Under the pieces are notes generated by a model, which saw only the letters and a program-made list of their open reading frames with translations, made no database searches and was not told the origin of the DNA. Positions 9,501 to 17,099 of a stretch of DNA of 64,000 nucleotides are shown here, one piece after another. The stretch covers positions 1 through 64,000 of the forward strand of contig NZ_FRDA01000004.1 in the NCBI RefSeq assembly GCF_900143095.1, written 5' to 3'. Within the stretch, counting starts at the first letter, position 1, and the number at the start of each line of letters is the position of its first letter. The position numbers were made by a program, and so were the translations under genes. The DNA is from Pseudomonas asturiensis (GTDB lineage Bacteria; Pseudomonadota; Gammaproteobacteria; Pseudomonadales; Pseudomonadaceae).

Positions 9501-10780
9501 TGCTCATAGCCACGCTGATCTTCCTGTTCACCATCACACTGGTCATCTGGCAACCCAAGGGGCTCGGCGTCGGCTGGAGTGCAGTGCTCGGGGCGGTCCT
9601 CGCGCTGCTGACCGGCGTGGTGCATCTCGGTGATATCGCGGTGGTGTGGGGCATCATCTGGAATGCCACGGCCACCTTCATATCGCTGATCATCATCACG
9701 TTATTGCTGGATGAGGCAGGCTTCTTTTCCTGGGCAGCCCTGCACGTGGCGCGCTGGGGCAACGGCAAGGGGCGGCGCCTGTTTGCACTGTTCGTGTTGT
9801 TTGGCGCGCTGGTGTCGGCGCTGTTTGCCAACGACGGCGCTGTGCTGATCCTGACACCCATCGTGATCGCGATGATGCTGGCGCTGCGTTTTTCTCCAGC
9901 CTCGACCCTGGCGTTCGTCATGGCTGCCGGATTCATTTCCGACACCGCGAGCCTGCCGCTGGTGGTGTCGAATCTGGTGAACATCGTGTCGGCGGACTAT
10001 TTCAAAATCGGTTTCAACCGCTATGCGGCGGTGATGGTGCCGGTCAACCTGGTCAGCGTCGCGGCCACGCTGGCGGTCCTCATGCTGTATTTCCGTCGTG
10101 ATATTCCGCGTGACTTCGATCCCGACCAGCTTGAGAAACCGGAGACGGCCATCAAGGATAGGGCGACGTTCATGGCCGGCTGGTGGGTGTTGCTGATTCT
10201 GCTGGTGGGCTGTTTCGCCCTTGAGCCCCTGGGCATCCCGATCAGCGCAATTTCCGCGACCTGCGCGGTGCTGTTGCTGGGCATTGCCGCCAAAGGCCAC
10301 ACCATTTCCACGCGCAAGGTCATGAAAGAAGCGCCTTGGCACATCGTCGTGTTTTCGCTGGGCATGTACCTGGTGGTTTATGGTCTGCGCAACGCCGGAC
10401 TGACGGGTTACCTGGCCAGCCTGCTGGACTGGTTCGCCGGTTATGGCATCTGGGGTGCGGCCATGGGCACAGGGGTGATGACCGCGTTCCTGTCATCGAT
10501 CATGAACAACATGCCGACGGTCCTGATCGGACTGCTGTCCATCGAGGCCAGCCATGCCACGGGCGCGATTCAGGAAGCGATGATCTACGCCAACGTGATC
10601 GGCAGCGACCTGGGACCGAAAATCACGCCAATCGGCAGTCTGGCGACCTTGTTGTGGCTGCACGTGCTGCAACGCAAGGGCATCAACATCGGCTGGGGAT
10701 ACTACTTCAAGGTCGGCATCGTGCTGACCGTGCCGGTGCTATTGATCACGCTGGCGGCGCTGGCACTGCGACTGAGTTGA
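9497..10780 (+). CDS. arsB: Arsenite efflux membrane protein ArsB
   Basis: A 427-residue inner-membrane arsenite/antimonite-H+ antiporter of the ArsB family, with about 12 helices. Typical signatures are [19 protein letters not shown] near residue 110 and [20 protein letters not shown] near 375. The length matches family members (about 425-430). The start is the first of two adjacent ATGs and overlaps the previous stop. There is no arsR, arsC or arsH beside it, unusual for arsenic resistance, and its partner is an Fsr-type exporter. The last 35 bases overlap the convergent DUF1853 gene. Confidence 0.9.
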   Translation: MMLIATLIFLFTITLVIWQPKGLGVGWSAVLGAVLALLTGVVHLGDIAVVWGIIWNATATFISLIIITLLLDEAGFFSWAALHVARWGNGKGRRLFALFVLFGALVSALFANDGAVLILTPIVIAMMLALRFSPASTLAFVMAAGFISDTASLPLVVSNLVNIVSADYFKIGFNRYAAVMVPVNLVSVAATLAVLMLYFRRDIPRDFDPDQLEKPETAIKDRATFMAGWWVLLILLVGCFALEPLGIPISAISATCAVLLLGIAAKGHTISTRKVMKEAPWHIVVFSLGMYLVVYGLRNAGLTGYLASLLDWFAGYGIWGAAMGTGVMTAFLSSIMNNMPTVLIGLLSIEASHATGAIQEAMIYANVIGSDLGPKITPIGSLATLLWLHVLQRKGINIGWGYYFKVGIVLTVPVLLITLAALALRLS

Positions 10781-11729
10781 ACGGGTGGCTGGTGTCGGCC
10801 AGGTTCGGCCACAGGTCCGACACCAGAAAAAGCCGCTCGGCTTCCTCCCATTCGCCTTGAGGGTTCTCGGTCAGGCGCACCAGCAATTGCGCCGGGGCCA
10901 GCGGGTCGAGTTGCGTCAGCCAGTCCTGCAGCTGTCCGTGAGTCCAGGCTTGCCGATAGTGCGCGGGTGCAAGCCAGGCGTGGCGGGGCAGGGGTTGCCA
11001 GCGTCCGGTTTCGCTCTGATTCACGAATCTTTTCCAGTCTCGCTGATGCAGCCAGCGACCTTTCAAATGCTGGTGATGGGCTCCGGCAGGCGAATCAGCA
11101 GACCCCGGCCACGGATAGAGCAGATACCCGCCCAGCCATAGTTCGGCGTTGAACGCTTCGACGCCCAGGGCCGCAAGCGCCGATTGGCTTTCCGGGCGTG
11201 AAGAAATAGGCAACTGATGCTGGCTCAGGTGCGCCAGCTTGCGGTCCAGGCGGTCGTGACAGCCAGGGCCGAGCCATTGCGCGGGGTCGCTGCCATCGCC
11301 GTTCTGCGGGCCGAGATACAATTTGATCGCCAGTTCCACATGGTGCACGCCATCGCGATCGCGCAGCAGCATGTCCAGTTCGCCGAGCGTCTGACCGTCC
11401 AGCCGGATCGGCAGGTTGGCTGCGATGATCTCGACCCCCGGCGCGTGTTGCACTGCAAACTGCCAGAGCCTTTCGTAATAGCGTCCCAGTCGGCGTGTGG
11501 ACGCCTGCGCAATCCAGTGCTCCAATTCACTGCTGTTCTGGTCCAGCCTGCGCAGAAAGTCGACCAGGCGCTGCGGTGCGTCGACCCAATCGCTGCCAGC
11601 CAGTGGATGACGTTGCGGCCAGGGCGTTGCATCCAGCATGGGCGGCGCCAGAATGACCCACGCGAGGTCGCGCACCTCAGGGTGTCGCAACTGGCGGGGA
11701 AGGTCGATAAGGTCGGGGAATAGAGTCAT
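10746..11729 (-). CDS. DUF1853 family protein
   Basis: A 327-residue cytoplasmic protein matching the DUF1853 pattern: an N-terminal [14 protein letters not shown] segment, a central [15 protein letters not shown] helix, and the core [21 protein letters not shown]. That core resembles the strand-Asp-strand-ExxxK arrangement of PD-(D/E)XK nuclease folds, to which I believe this family has been linked. Function is unknown. It is convergent with arsB and shares 35 bases with it tail to tail, so the two transcripts must run into each other. Nothing in the neighbourhood indicates a partner. Confidence 0.8.
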   Translation of the reverse strand: MTLFPDLIDLPRQLRHPEVRDLAWVILAPPMLDATPWPQRHPLAGSDWVDAPQRLVDFLRRLDQNSSELEHWIAQASTRRLGRYYERLWQFAVQHAPGVEIIAANLPIRLDGQTLGELDMLLRDRDGVHHVELAIKLYLGPQNGDGSDPAQWLGPGCHDRLDRKLAHLSQHQLPISSRPESQSALAALGVEAFNAELWLGGYLLYPWPGSADSPAGAHHQHLKGRWLHQRDWKRFVNQSETGRWQPLPRHAWLAPAHYRQAWTHGQLQDWLTQLDPLAPAQLLVRLTENPQGEWEEAERLFLVSDLWPNLADTSHPFNSVAVPAPPA

Positions 11730-12055
11730 GTACCGAGAATAGCCTGACTTGGGGCTGGCCGGTGATGAGTTCGATCAGGCGTCAGGTTGATATCCCGCGA
11801 CGCCCGCCCGACGCTTCTTTTTTGTCACGCCCTATCATGTATTTCTATCATGGCCTGTCAACAATCTCCGACCTGACTTGATACGAACTCTTTAATACGA
11901 CATTGTATTCCTGTCCCCGTGCGCGGCAGGCATCAACGATTCATTGGCGGTAGGCCGATGGAGTGCCGGTATTAACAGTTGAGTGCTGTCAGCCGGTCGG
12001 CTGCGAATGAGGGCACTCTTCGCATGGTCAGGATACGGAAGGCCTGGGGTTATAT
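11730..12055. other. AT-richer intergenic region before the diguanylate cyclase
   Basis: 326 bases with no gene. Contains a direct repeat CTATCATG (near 11831 and 11845) and a hairpin TGCGAA...TTCGCA (near 12000-12022) shortly before the diguanylate cyclase start. The base composition is noticeably lower in GC than the flanking genes, typical of a promoter region. Confidence 0.4.
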
Positions 12056-13141
12056 ATGAACAGTGAAATGCAGGCCCGTATTAAGTGTCTTCTGGCGCCG
12101 GCCGTTGCACTGGCGCAATGCCTGGCGATCGTATGCTGGTTGATTGTCCTGACGGTGACACCTTATATTCATTATGGTGTTCGGGAGTTTGTCCTGACCG
12201 TCGGTTTGCTCTTGACCTGTGCCTTCCAATATCGCGCACGGCAGTTCAGGACGTGGCGTCTGGCGGGCAGTCTGTTCGTGATTGTGGTCGCCCTCTGTTT
12301 TGCCAGGGCCAGCGAGTTGAACAGCGACATGGGCGTAAACTGGGCATTACCCATTGCTGTGATGATTGTTCTGGGCTCGACATTATTGATGGTGTATACC
12401 CGGGATTATCTATTTGTCACGATGCTGTCCTGGCTCATTCTCTCCCCGGCGCAAGGGATTAAACCCGGGGATGTTGCGTATCTGTTCATGAGCTTGTTGT
12501 TTGTTGCGTCGACCAGTCTGGGTGTCTTGCTCAATCTCACCTATACCCGAACACTGCGCAATGTCCTGTCATTGGAGAGCAAGTTCCGCGAACAGTCCTT
12601 GACCGATTACCTGACGGGTATATTGAATCGCCGCGCGTTGATGGAGGCGCTGGAGTGTCACCTGAAAGCGCGAAGTGCCGGTTACTTCCTGATGCTGGAT
12701 ATTGATAACTTCAAACAGATCAATGACGCGCTCGGGCATGATGCCGGTGATGAAGTGCTGCAGCTCATGGCGTCGTGCCTGGAGCAGACCCAGGGCAGTC
12801 TCGCGTATGGACGATTGGGTGGGGAGGAGTTCGGCGTGATTCTGCCGGTCAGTAGCGAAAGCGCGGCCCGGGACTACGTGATTCGTCTGCTGCGTGCAAT
12901 CAGGCAGGCGGCGGTGAGTCGTCCGTTTACCTGCAGCGCCGGAATGGCTGATATCGACGCAACCTGCAGCAGTTCCCACGTGCTCAAAACCGCTGACATC
13001 AATCTGTACCAGGCCAAGGACGCCGGGAAGGATATGGCCTTCTGGAGGGGAGCGCCGCTGGTGGAACCCGCGGCAGACGGTCTTCCGGCCGGGTGCGAAT
13101 CGCGGCCCCACCGGGTGGCCACGCCCGAGGCCGGGCTTTGA
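12056..13141 (+). CDS. Membrane-anchored diguanylate cyclase (GGDEF)
   Basis: Makes cyclic di-GMP from GTP. The first 170 of 361 residues form about six hydrophobic helices (a membrane sensor module I do not recognise), followed by a short linker (SLESKFREQSLTDYLTGILNRR) and a GGDEF domain. The active-site loop reads GGEEF (255-259), expected to be active. The inhibitory I-site RxxD nine residues upstream is absent (QGSL), so product inhibition at that site is unlikely. The C-terminal 35 residues are a Pro/Gly/Glu-rich tail. Single gene with its own AT-rich promoter region; the Shine-Dalgarno is poor. Confidence 0.9.
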   Translation: MNSEMQARIKCLLAPAVALAQCLAIVCWLIVLTVTPYIHYGVREFVLTVGLLLTCAFQYRARQFRTWRLAGSLFVIVVALCFARASELNSDMGVNWALPIAVMIVLGSTLLMVYTRDYLFVTMLSWLILSPAQGIKPGDVAYLFMSLLFVASTSLGVLLNLTYTRTLRNVLSLESKFREQSLTDYLTGILNRRALMEALECHLKARSAGYFLMLDIDNFKQINDALGHDAGDEVLQLMASCLEQTQGSLAYGRLGGEEFGVILPVSSESAARDYVIRLLRAIRQAAVSRPFTCSAGMADIDATCSSSHVLKTADINLYQAKDAGKDMAFWRGAPLVEPAADGLPAGCESRPHRVATPEAGL

Positions 13142-13237
13142 GGCGCGCTGTCTGAGCGCACGTTCGTTTGCTGCTGTGTGGTGCTTTCGCCCATAATCCC
13201 CTCTTTGAAGCCGTATCGAACCCGCAGCAGGAGTCTC

Positions 13238-14128
13238 ATGGAGCAATTTCGCAACATCGGCATCATCGGTCGCCTGGGCAGTGTCCAGGTGCTCGATACC
13301 GTGCGCCGACTCAAGAGATTTCTGTTGGAGCGTCACCTTCATGTCATCCTCGAAGAGACGATCGCTGAAGTGCTGCCCGGCCATGGCTTGCAAACCTCAT
13401 CGCGCAAGATGCTCGGTGAAGTGTGCGACATGGTGATCGTGGTAGGTGGCGATGGCAGCCTGCTGGGTGCTGCGCGGGCGCTGGCCAGGCACAACGTACC
13501 GGTACTGGGTATCAACCGTGGCAGCCTGGGGTTTCTGACCGACATTCGTCCCGACGAGCTGGAGGTCAAATGCGCCGAGGTGCTGGACGGGCATTATCTG
13601 GTTGAAAACCGGTTCCTGCTGCAGGCCGAGGTTCGTCGCCATGGCGAGGCCATCGGGCAGGGCGATGCGCTCAATGACGTGGTGCTGCATCCTGGCAAAT
13701 CCACGCGCATGATCGAATTCGAGATCTACATCGACGGCCAGTTCGTGTGCAGCCAGAAGGCCGACGGCCTGATTGTCGCCACGCCGACCGGCTCCACCGC
13801 CTATGCGCTGTCTGCCGGCGGACCGATCATGCACCCCAAGCTCGATGCCATCGTCATTGTGCCGATGTACCCGCATACCCTGTCCGGCCGGCCTATCGTG
13901 GTTGACGGCAACAGCGAGCTCAAGATCGTGGTGTCCAAGGACATGACCATCTACCCGCAGGTCTCCTGCGACGGCCAGAACCACTTCACTTGCGCGCCCG
14001 GCGATACCATCACGGTCAGCAAGAAGCCGCAGAAGCTGCGGCTGATTCATCCACTTGACCATAACTACTACGAAGTCTGCCGCACCAAGCTCGGCTGGGG
14101 CAGCCGGCTTGGTGCTGGAGGCGACTGA
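13238..14128 (+). CDS. nadK: NAD kinase
   Basis: Phosphorylates NAD+ to NADP+ with ATP in the cytoplasm. The 296 residues are the normal length. The GGDG motif (VVVGGDGSLLGAARAL) lies near residue 70, followed by GINRGSLGFLTD and the conserved PTGSTAYALSAGGPI segment near 185. The start is the ATG at 13238, with AGGAG five bases before it. Its TGA overlaps the following metallophosphatase start (TGATG), so they form an operon that continues through glpG. Confidence 0.97.
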   Translation: MEQFRNIGIIGRLGSVQVLDTVRRLKRFLLERHLHVILEETIAEVLPGHGLQTSSRKMLGEVCDMVIVVGGDGSLLGAARALARHNVPVLGINRGSLGFLTDIRPDELEVKCAEVLDGHYLVENRFLLQAEVRRHGEAIGQGDALNDVVLHPGKSTRMIEFEIYIDGQFVCSQKADGLIVATPTGSTAYALSAGGPIMHPKLDAIVIVPMYPHTLSGRPIVVDGNSELKIVVSKDMTIYPQVSCDGQNHFTCAPGDTITVSKKPQKLRLIHPLDHNYYEVCRTKLGWGSRLGAGGD

Positions 14129-15099
14129 TGATCGATCCGGCGCGTGGCTACGATCTGATCGGTGACGTGCATGGGTGTGCTCATACCCTGGAGCATCTGC
14201 TGGAGCTTCTCGGCTATCGACGGCAGGCGGGTGTCTGGCGCCACCCCGAGCGCATGGCGATCTTTGTCGGCGACATCATTGACCGCGGGCCTCGTATCCG
14301 CGAGTCGTTGCATATCGTGTATGACATGGTTCAGGCCGGCCAGGCCTATTGCATCATGGGCAATCATGAGTTCAACGCGCTGGGCTGGGTCACACCGGCG
14401 CTGCCCGAGAGCGGCAACCGGTTCGTGCGTGAGCACACGCCACGCCACGCCAAGCTGATCGGCGAAACGCTGACACAGTTCGAGGAGCACCCGGATGAGT
14501 GGAAAGCGTTCGTCGAGTGGTTCTACGAACTGCCGCTATACCTGGATGCCGGGCGTTTCAGAGTGGTGCATGCCTGCTGGGATGCGACCCTGATCGACCC
14601 GCTGCGCGGCCTGCATGGCACCGGTTGTATCGACAAGCACTTTGTGCAGGCTTCGGCCGTGCCGGGCAGCTTCGCCAGCAATGTGTTCAACCGTCTGCTG
14701 CGCGGCACCGACATGCGCCTGCCGCATGGCCTGACGCTGACCGGCGGCGATGGCCTGACCCGCGCCTTTTTCCGTACCAAGTTCTGGGAGGATGATCCCC
14801 AGACGTACGGTGACGTGGTGTTCCAGCCTGACGCCTTGCCCGAGGGCGTGGCCAAGACGCCGCTGTCTACGTCCGAGAAGAACGCGCTGCTGCGTTACGG
14901 GGTCGACGAACCCCTGCTGTTCGTCGGGCATTACTGGCGCAGCGGCATCCCCGCACCTATCCGGCCGAACCTGGCCTGTCTGGACTACAGCGCAGTGCTC
15001 TACGGCAAACTGGTCGCCTATCGGCTTGATCAGGAAACACAGATCGACCCCGACAAGTTCGTGTGGGTCGATGTACAGCGTCCCGAGGTTTCACGATGA
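14128..15099 (+). CDS. Calcineurin-like metallophosphoesterase
   Basis: A 323-residue cytoplasmic phosphatase of the PPP type. The metal-binding blocks are all present: GDVHG near residue 12, GDIIDRG near 48, GNHE near 75, and the later His in RFRVVHACWD near 148. The family covers Ser/Thr protein phosphatases and Ap4A hydrolases; length and motifs do not decide between them. It overlaps nadK by one base at its start and the rhomboid gene by four at its end, a strong sign of coupled expression. The link with NADP synthesis or membrane proteolysis is unknown. Confidence 0.88.
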   Translation: MIDPARGYDLIGDVHGCAHTLEHLLELLGYRRQAGVWRHPERMAIFVGDIIDRGPRIRESLHIVYDMVQAGQAYCIMGNHEFNALGWVTPALPESGNRFVREHTPRHAKLIGETLTQFEEHPDEWKAFVEWFYELPLYLDAGRFRVVHACWDATLIDPLRGLHGTGCIDKHFVQASAVPGSFASNVFNRLLRGTDMRLPHGLTLTGGDGLTRAFFRTKFWEDDPQTYGDVVFQPDALPEGVAKTPLSTSEKNALLRYGVDEPLLFVGHYWRSGIPAPIRPNLACLDYSAVLYGKLVAYRLDQETQIDPDKFVWVDVQRPEVSR

Positions 15100-15968
15100 G
15101 CCCTGTTGCAGCCCTGCGTTTGCCATTAACCGCTGATTTAAGCGGATTTGTCAGCCTGCTGCACCGCCTGCAGATCCCTCATCGGGTCAGCGAAGAGGTG
15201 GGTAAGCAAGTGCTGTGGGTGCCCGATGCTGGCGAGTTGGCCCAGGAGGTGCGCGCCCTGTACGAGCGCTTCCCGGAAGGTGACGAGGCTTTTCAACTGC
15301 CCGGTATTGCGCAAGAGACCGTGGCCAGCAACCCCGGTCTGCTCTATCAACTGCGTCGTAGCCCGGTCACCGCGCTGGTGCTGCTGGCGACACTGCTGGT
15401 GGCAGGACTGACCCTGCTGGGCGACAACCTGGAAGCCATTCGCTGGCTGACGTTTCTTGATTTTCGCGTGCATGGCGACTATGCGTCGTTCCTGCCGCTG
15501 GCCGACAGTCTTGCAGCCGGACAGTGGTGGCGTATCGTGTCGCCGATGCTGATTCACTTCGGCATCCTGCATCTGGCCATGAACGGCCTGTGGTACTGGG
15601 AACTGGGGCGGCGGATCGAGATTCGCCAGGGCAGCTGGCATTTGCTGGGCCTGACGCTGCTATTCTCGGCGGTGTCCAATTATGTTCAGTATCTGTCGTC
15701 AGGTCCCAGCCTGTTTGGCGGGCTGTCGGGCGTGCTTTACGGGTTGCTCGGTCACTGCTGGATCTTCCAGATGTTGGCGCCCAACCCGGTTTATCGCCTG
15801 CCACGCGGCGTGCTGGTGATGATGCTGGTCTGGCTGGCGCTGTGTCTGTCCGGTCTGGTGAGCATGCTCGGTTTCGGCGAAATCGCCAACGGCGCTCACG
15901 TCGGTGGCCTGATCATCGGTTGTGTTACCGGCCTGCTGGGTGGTGCGCTCGCGCGCCGCAAGGCCTAA
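15096..15968 (+). CDS. glpG: Rhomboid intramembrane serine protease GlpG
   Basis: Cleaves transmembrane substrates within the inner membrane. 290 residues: a soluble N-terminal domain (1-85), then six helices. The catalytic dyad is S211 in FGGLSGVLYG and H268 in NGAHVGGL, and the HFGILHLAMN loop of family members is present. The ATG at 15096 overlaps the preceding stop as ATGA. It is the second rhomboid-type gene in the window; the other, at 21375, is shorter and sits in the yjf operon. Confidence 0.93.
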   Translation: MSPVAALRLPLTADLSGFVSLLHRLQIPHRVSEEVGKQVLWVPDAGELAQEVRALYERFPEGDEAFQLPGIAQETVASNPGLLYQLRRSPVTALVLLATLLVAGLTLLGDNLEAIRWLTFLDFRVHGDYASFLPLADSLAAGQWWRIVSPMLIHFGILHLAMNGLWYWELGRRIEIRQGSWHLLGLTLLFSAVSNYVQYLSSGPSLFGGLSGVLYGLLGHCWIFQMLAPNPVYRLPRGVLVMMLVWLALCLSGLVSMLGFGEIANGAHVGGLIIGCVTGLLGGALARRKA

Positions 15969-15996
15969 AATTGCCCGCTATTTTCTGGAGTGCGCC

Positions 15997-16257
15997 ATGT
16001 CGTCTTTTGTAGAAATGATTGAAAACATCACCCCGGACATCTACGAGAGCCTGAAGCTGGCGGTGGAAATCGGCAAATGGTCAGACGGTCGCAAACTGAC
16101 CCAGGAACAGCGTGAGCTGTCGCTGCAGGCGTTGATCGCCTGGGAAGCGCAGAACCTGCCTGAAGACCAGCGCACCGGTTACATGGGGCCGCAGGAATGC
16201 GCCTCCAAATCGGCACCGGTGCCCAACATCCTGTTCAAGTCGGATGCCATCCATTGA
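15997..16257 (+). CDS. DUF1315 (YeaC-like) family protein
   Basis: An 86-residue cytoplasmic protein with the pattern typical of this family: IYESLKLAVEIGKWSDGRKL, then a helical stretch with AWEAQNLPEDQRTGYM. GGAG lies eight bases before the ATG at 15997. Function is unknown. It follows glpG by 28 bases, and its TGA overlaps a TTG that is the likely start of the next gene. Confidence 0.85.
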   Translation: MSSFVEMIENITPDIYESLKLAVEIGKWSDGRKLTQEQRELSLQALIAWEAQNLPEDQRTGYMGPQECASKSAPVPNILFKSDAIH

Positions 16258-17087
16258 TTGAGATTGGACGCGGTGCTGTAAACAAGATGTCCGTGCGCCA
16301 GGACGATTCGTCACTGGTGCAATACGCATTTCGCTTGGGCGAGACCGAGATCGCGGTCAACCCGCTGATCGGCAAGACGGTCCGTCTGGAGTTTCTGGGA
16401 GCCATTCACTGCAGCCACTGCGGTCGCAAAACCAAGTCCAGCTACAGCCAGGGTTATTGCTACCCCTGCATGCTCAAGCTGGCGCAGTGCGACGTGTGCA
16501 TCATGAGCCCGGAAAAATGTCATCACGATCAGGGCACCTGCCGTGATCCGGCGTGGGGCGAGCAGTTCTGCATGACGGACCACATCGTCTACCTGGCCAA
16601 TTCGTCGGGCGTGAAGGTGGGCATCACGCGCTCCACCCAGTTGCCGACCCGCTGGCTGGACCAGGGCGCCAGTCAGGCGCTGCCGATTCTGCGCGTCGCC
16701 ACACGTCAGCAGTCGGGTTTCGTCGAAGACCTGCTGCGCAGTCAGGTGGCCGACCGGACCAACTGGCGCGCCTTGCTCAAGGGCGATGCCCAGCCGGTGG
16801 ACCTCAAGGCCATCCGCCAGGAACTGTTCGAGACCTGCGGTGCGGGCCTGCTGGGATTGCAAGAACGATTCGGCCTGCAGGCCATCCAATTACTTCATGA
16901 CGCCGAGCCAGTCGAGTTTCGCTATCCGGTCGAGGCGTACCCGACCAAGATCGTGAGCTTCAACCTGGACAAGAACCCGATTGCCGAGGGCACGCTGCTG
17001 GGGATCAAGGGTCAATACCTGATCTTCGATACGGGCGTGATCAATATTCGCAAATACACGGCCTACCAGCTGGCCGTGCATCAGTAA
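16254..17087 (+). CDS. DUF2797 family protein (zinc-finger-like, unknown function)
   Basis: About 277 residues. Seven cysteines cluster near residues 50-110 in CSHCGRKTKSSYSQGYCYPC, CDVC and HHDQGTC, suggesting a zinc- or metal-binding N-terminal half. The later part (VYLANSSGVKVGITRSTQLP, then WLDQGA) resembles a GIY-YIG-like fold, a resemblance I offer tentatively. I choose the TTG at 16254, whose TTGA overlaps the previous stop, because relatives as I recall them have a Gly-x-x-x-Lys-Met stretch before the later ATG (16287). If the ATG is right, the protein has 266 residues. Followed 12 bases later by pepN. Confidence 0.78.
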   Translation: MIEIGRGAVNKMSVRQDDSSLVQYAFRLGETEIAVNPLIGKTVRLEFLGAIHCSHCGRKTKSSYSQGYCYPCMLKLAQCDVCIMSPEKCHHDQGTCRDPAWGEQFCMTDHIVYLANSSGVKVGITRSTQLPTRWLDQGASQALPILRVATRQQSGFVEDLLRSQVADRTNWRALLKGDAQPVDLKAIRQELFETCGAGLLGLQERFGLQAIQLLHDAEPVEFRYPVEAYPTKIVSFNLDKNPIAEGTLLGIKGQYLIFDTGVINIRKYTAYQLAVHQ

Positions 17088-17099
17088 AAGGATTCCAGC

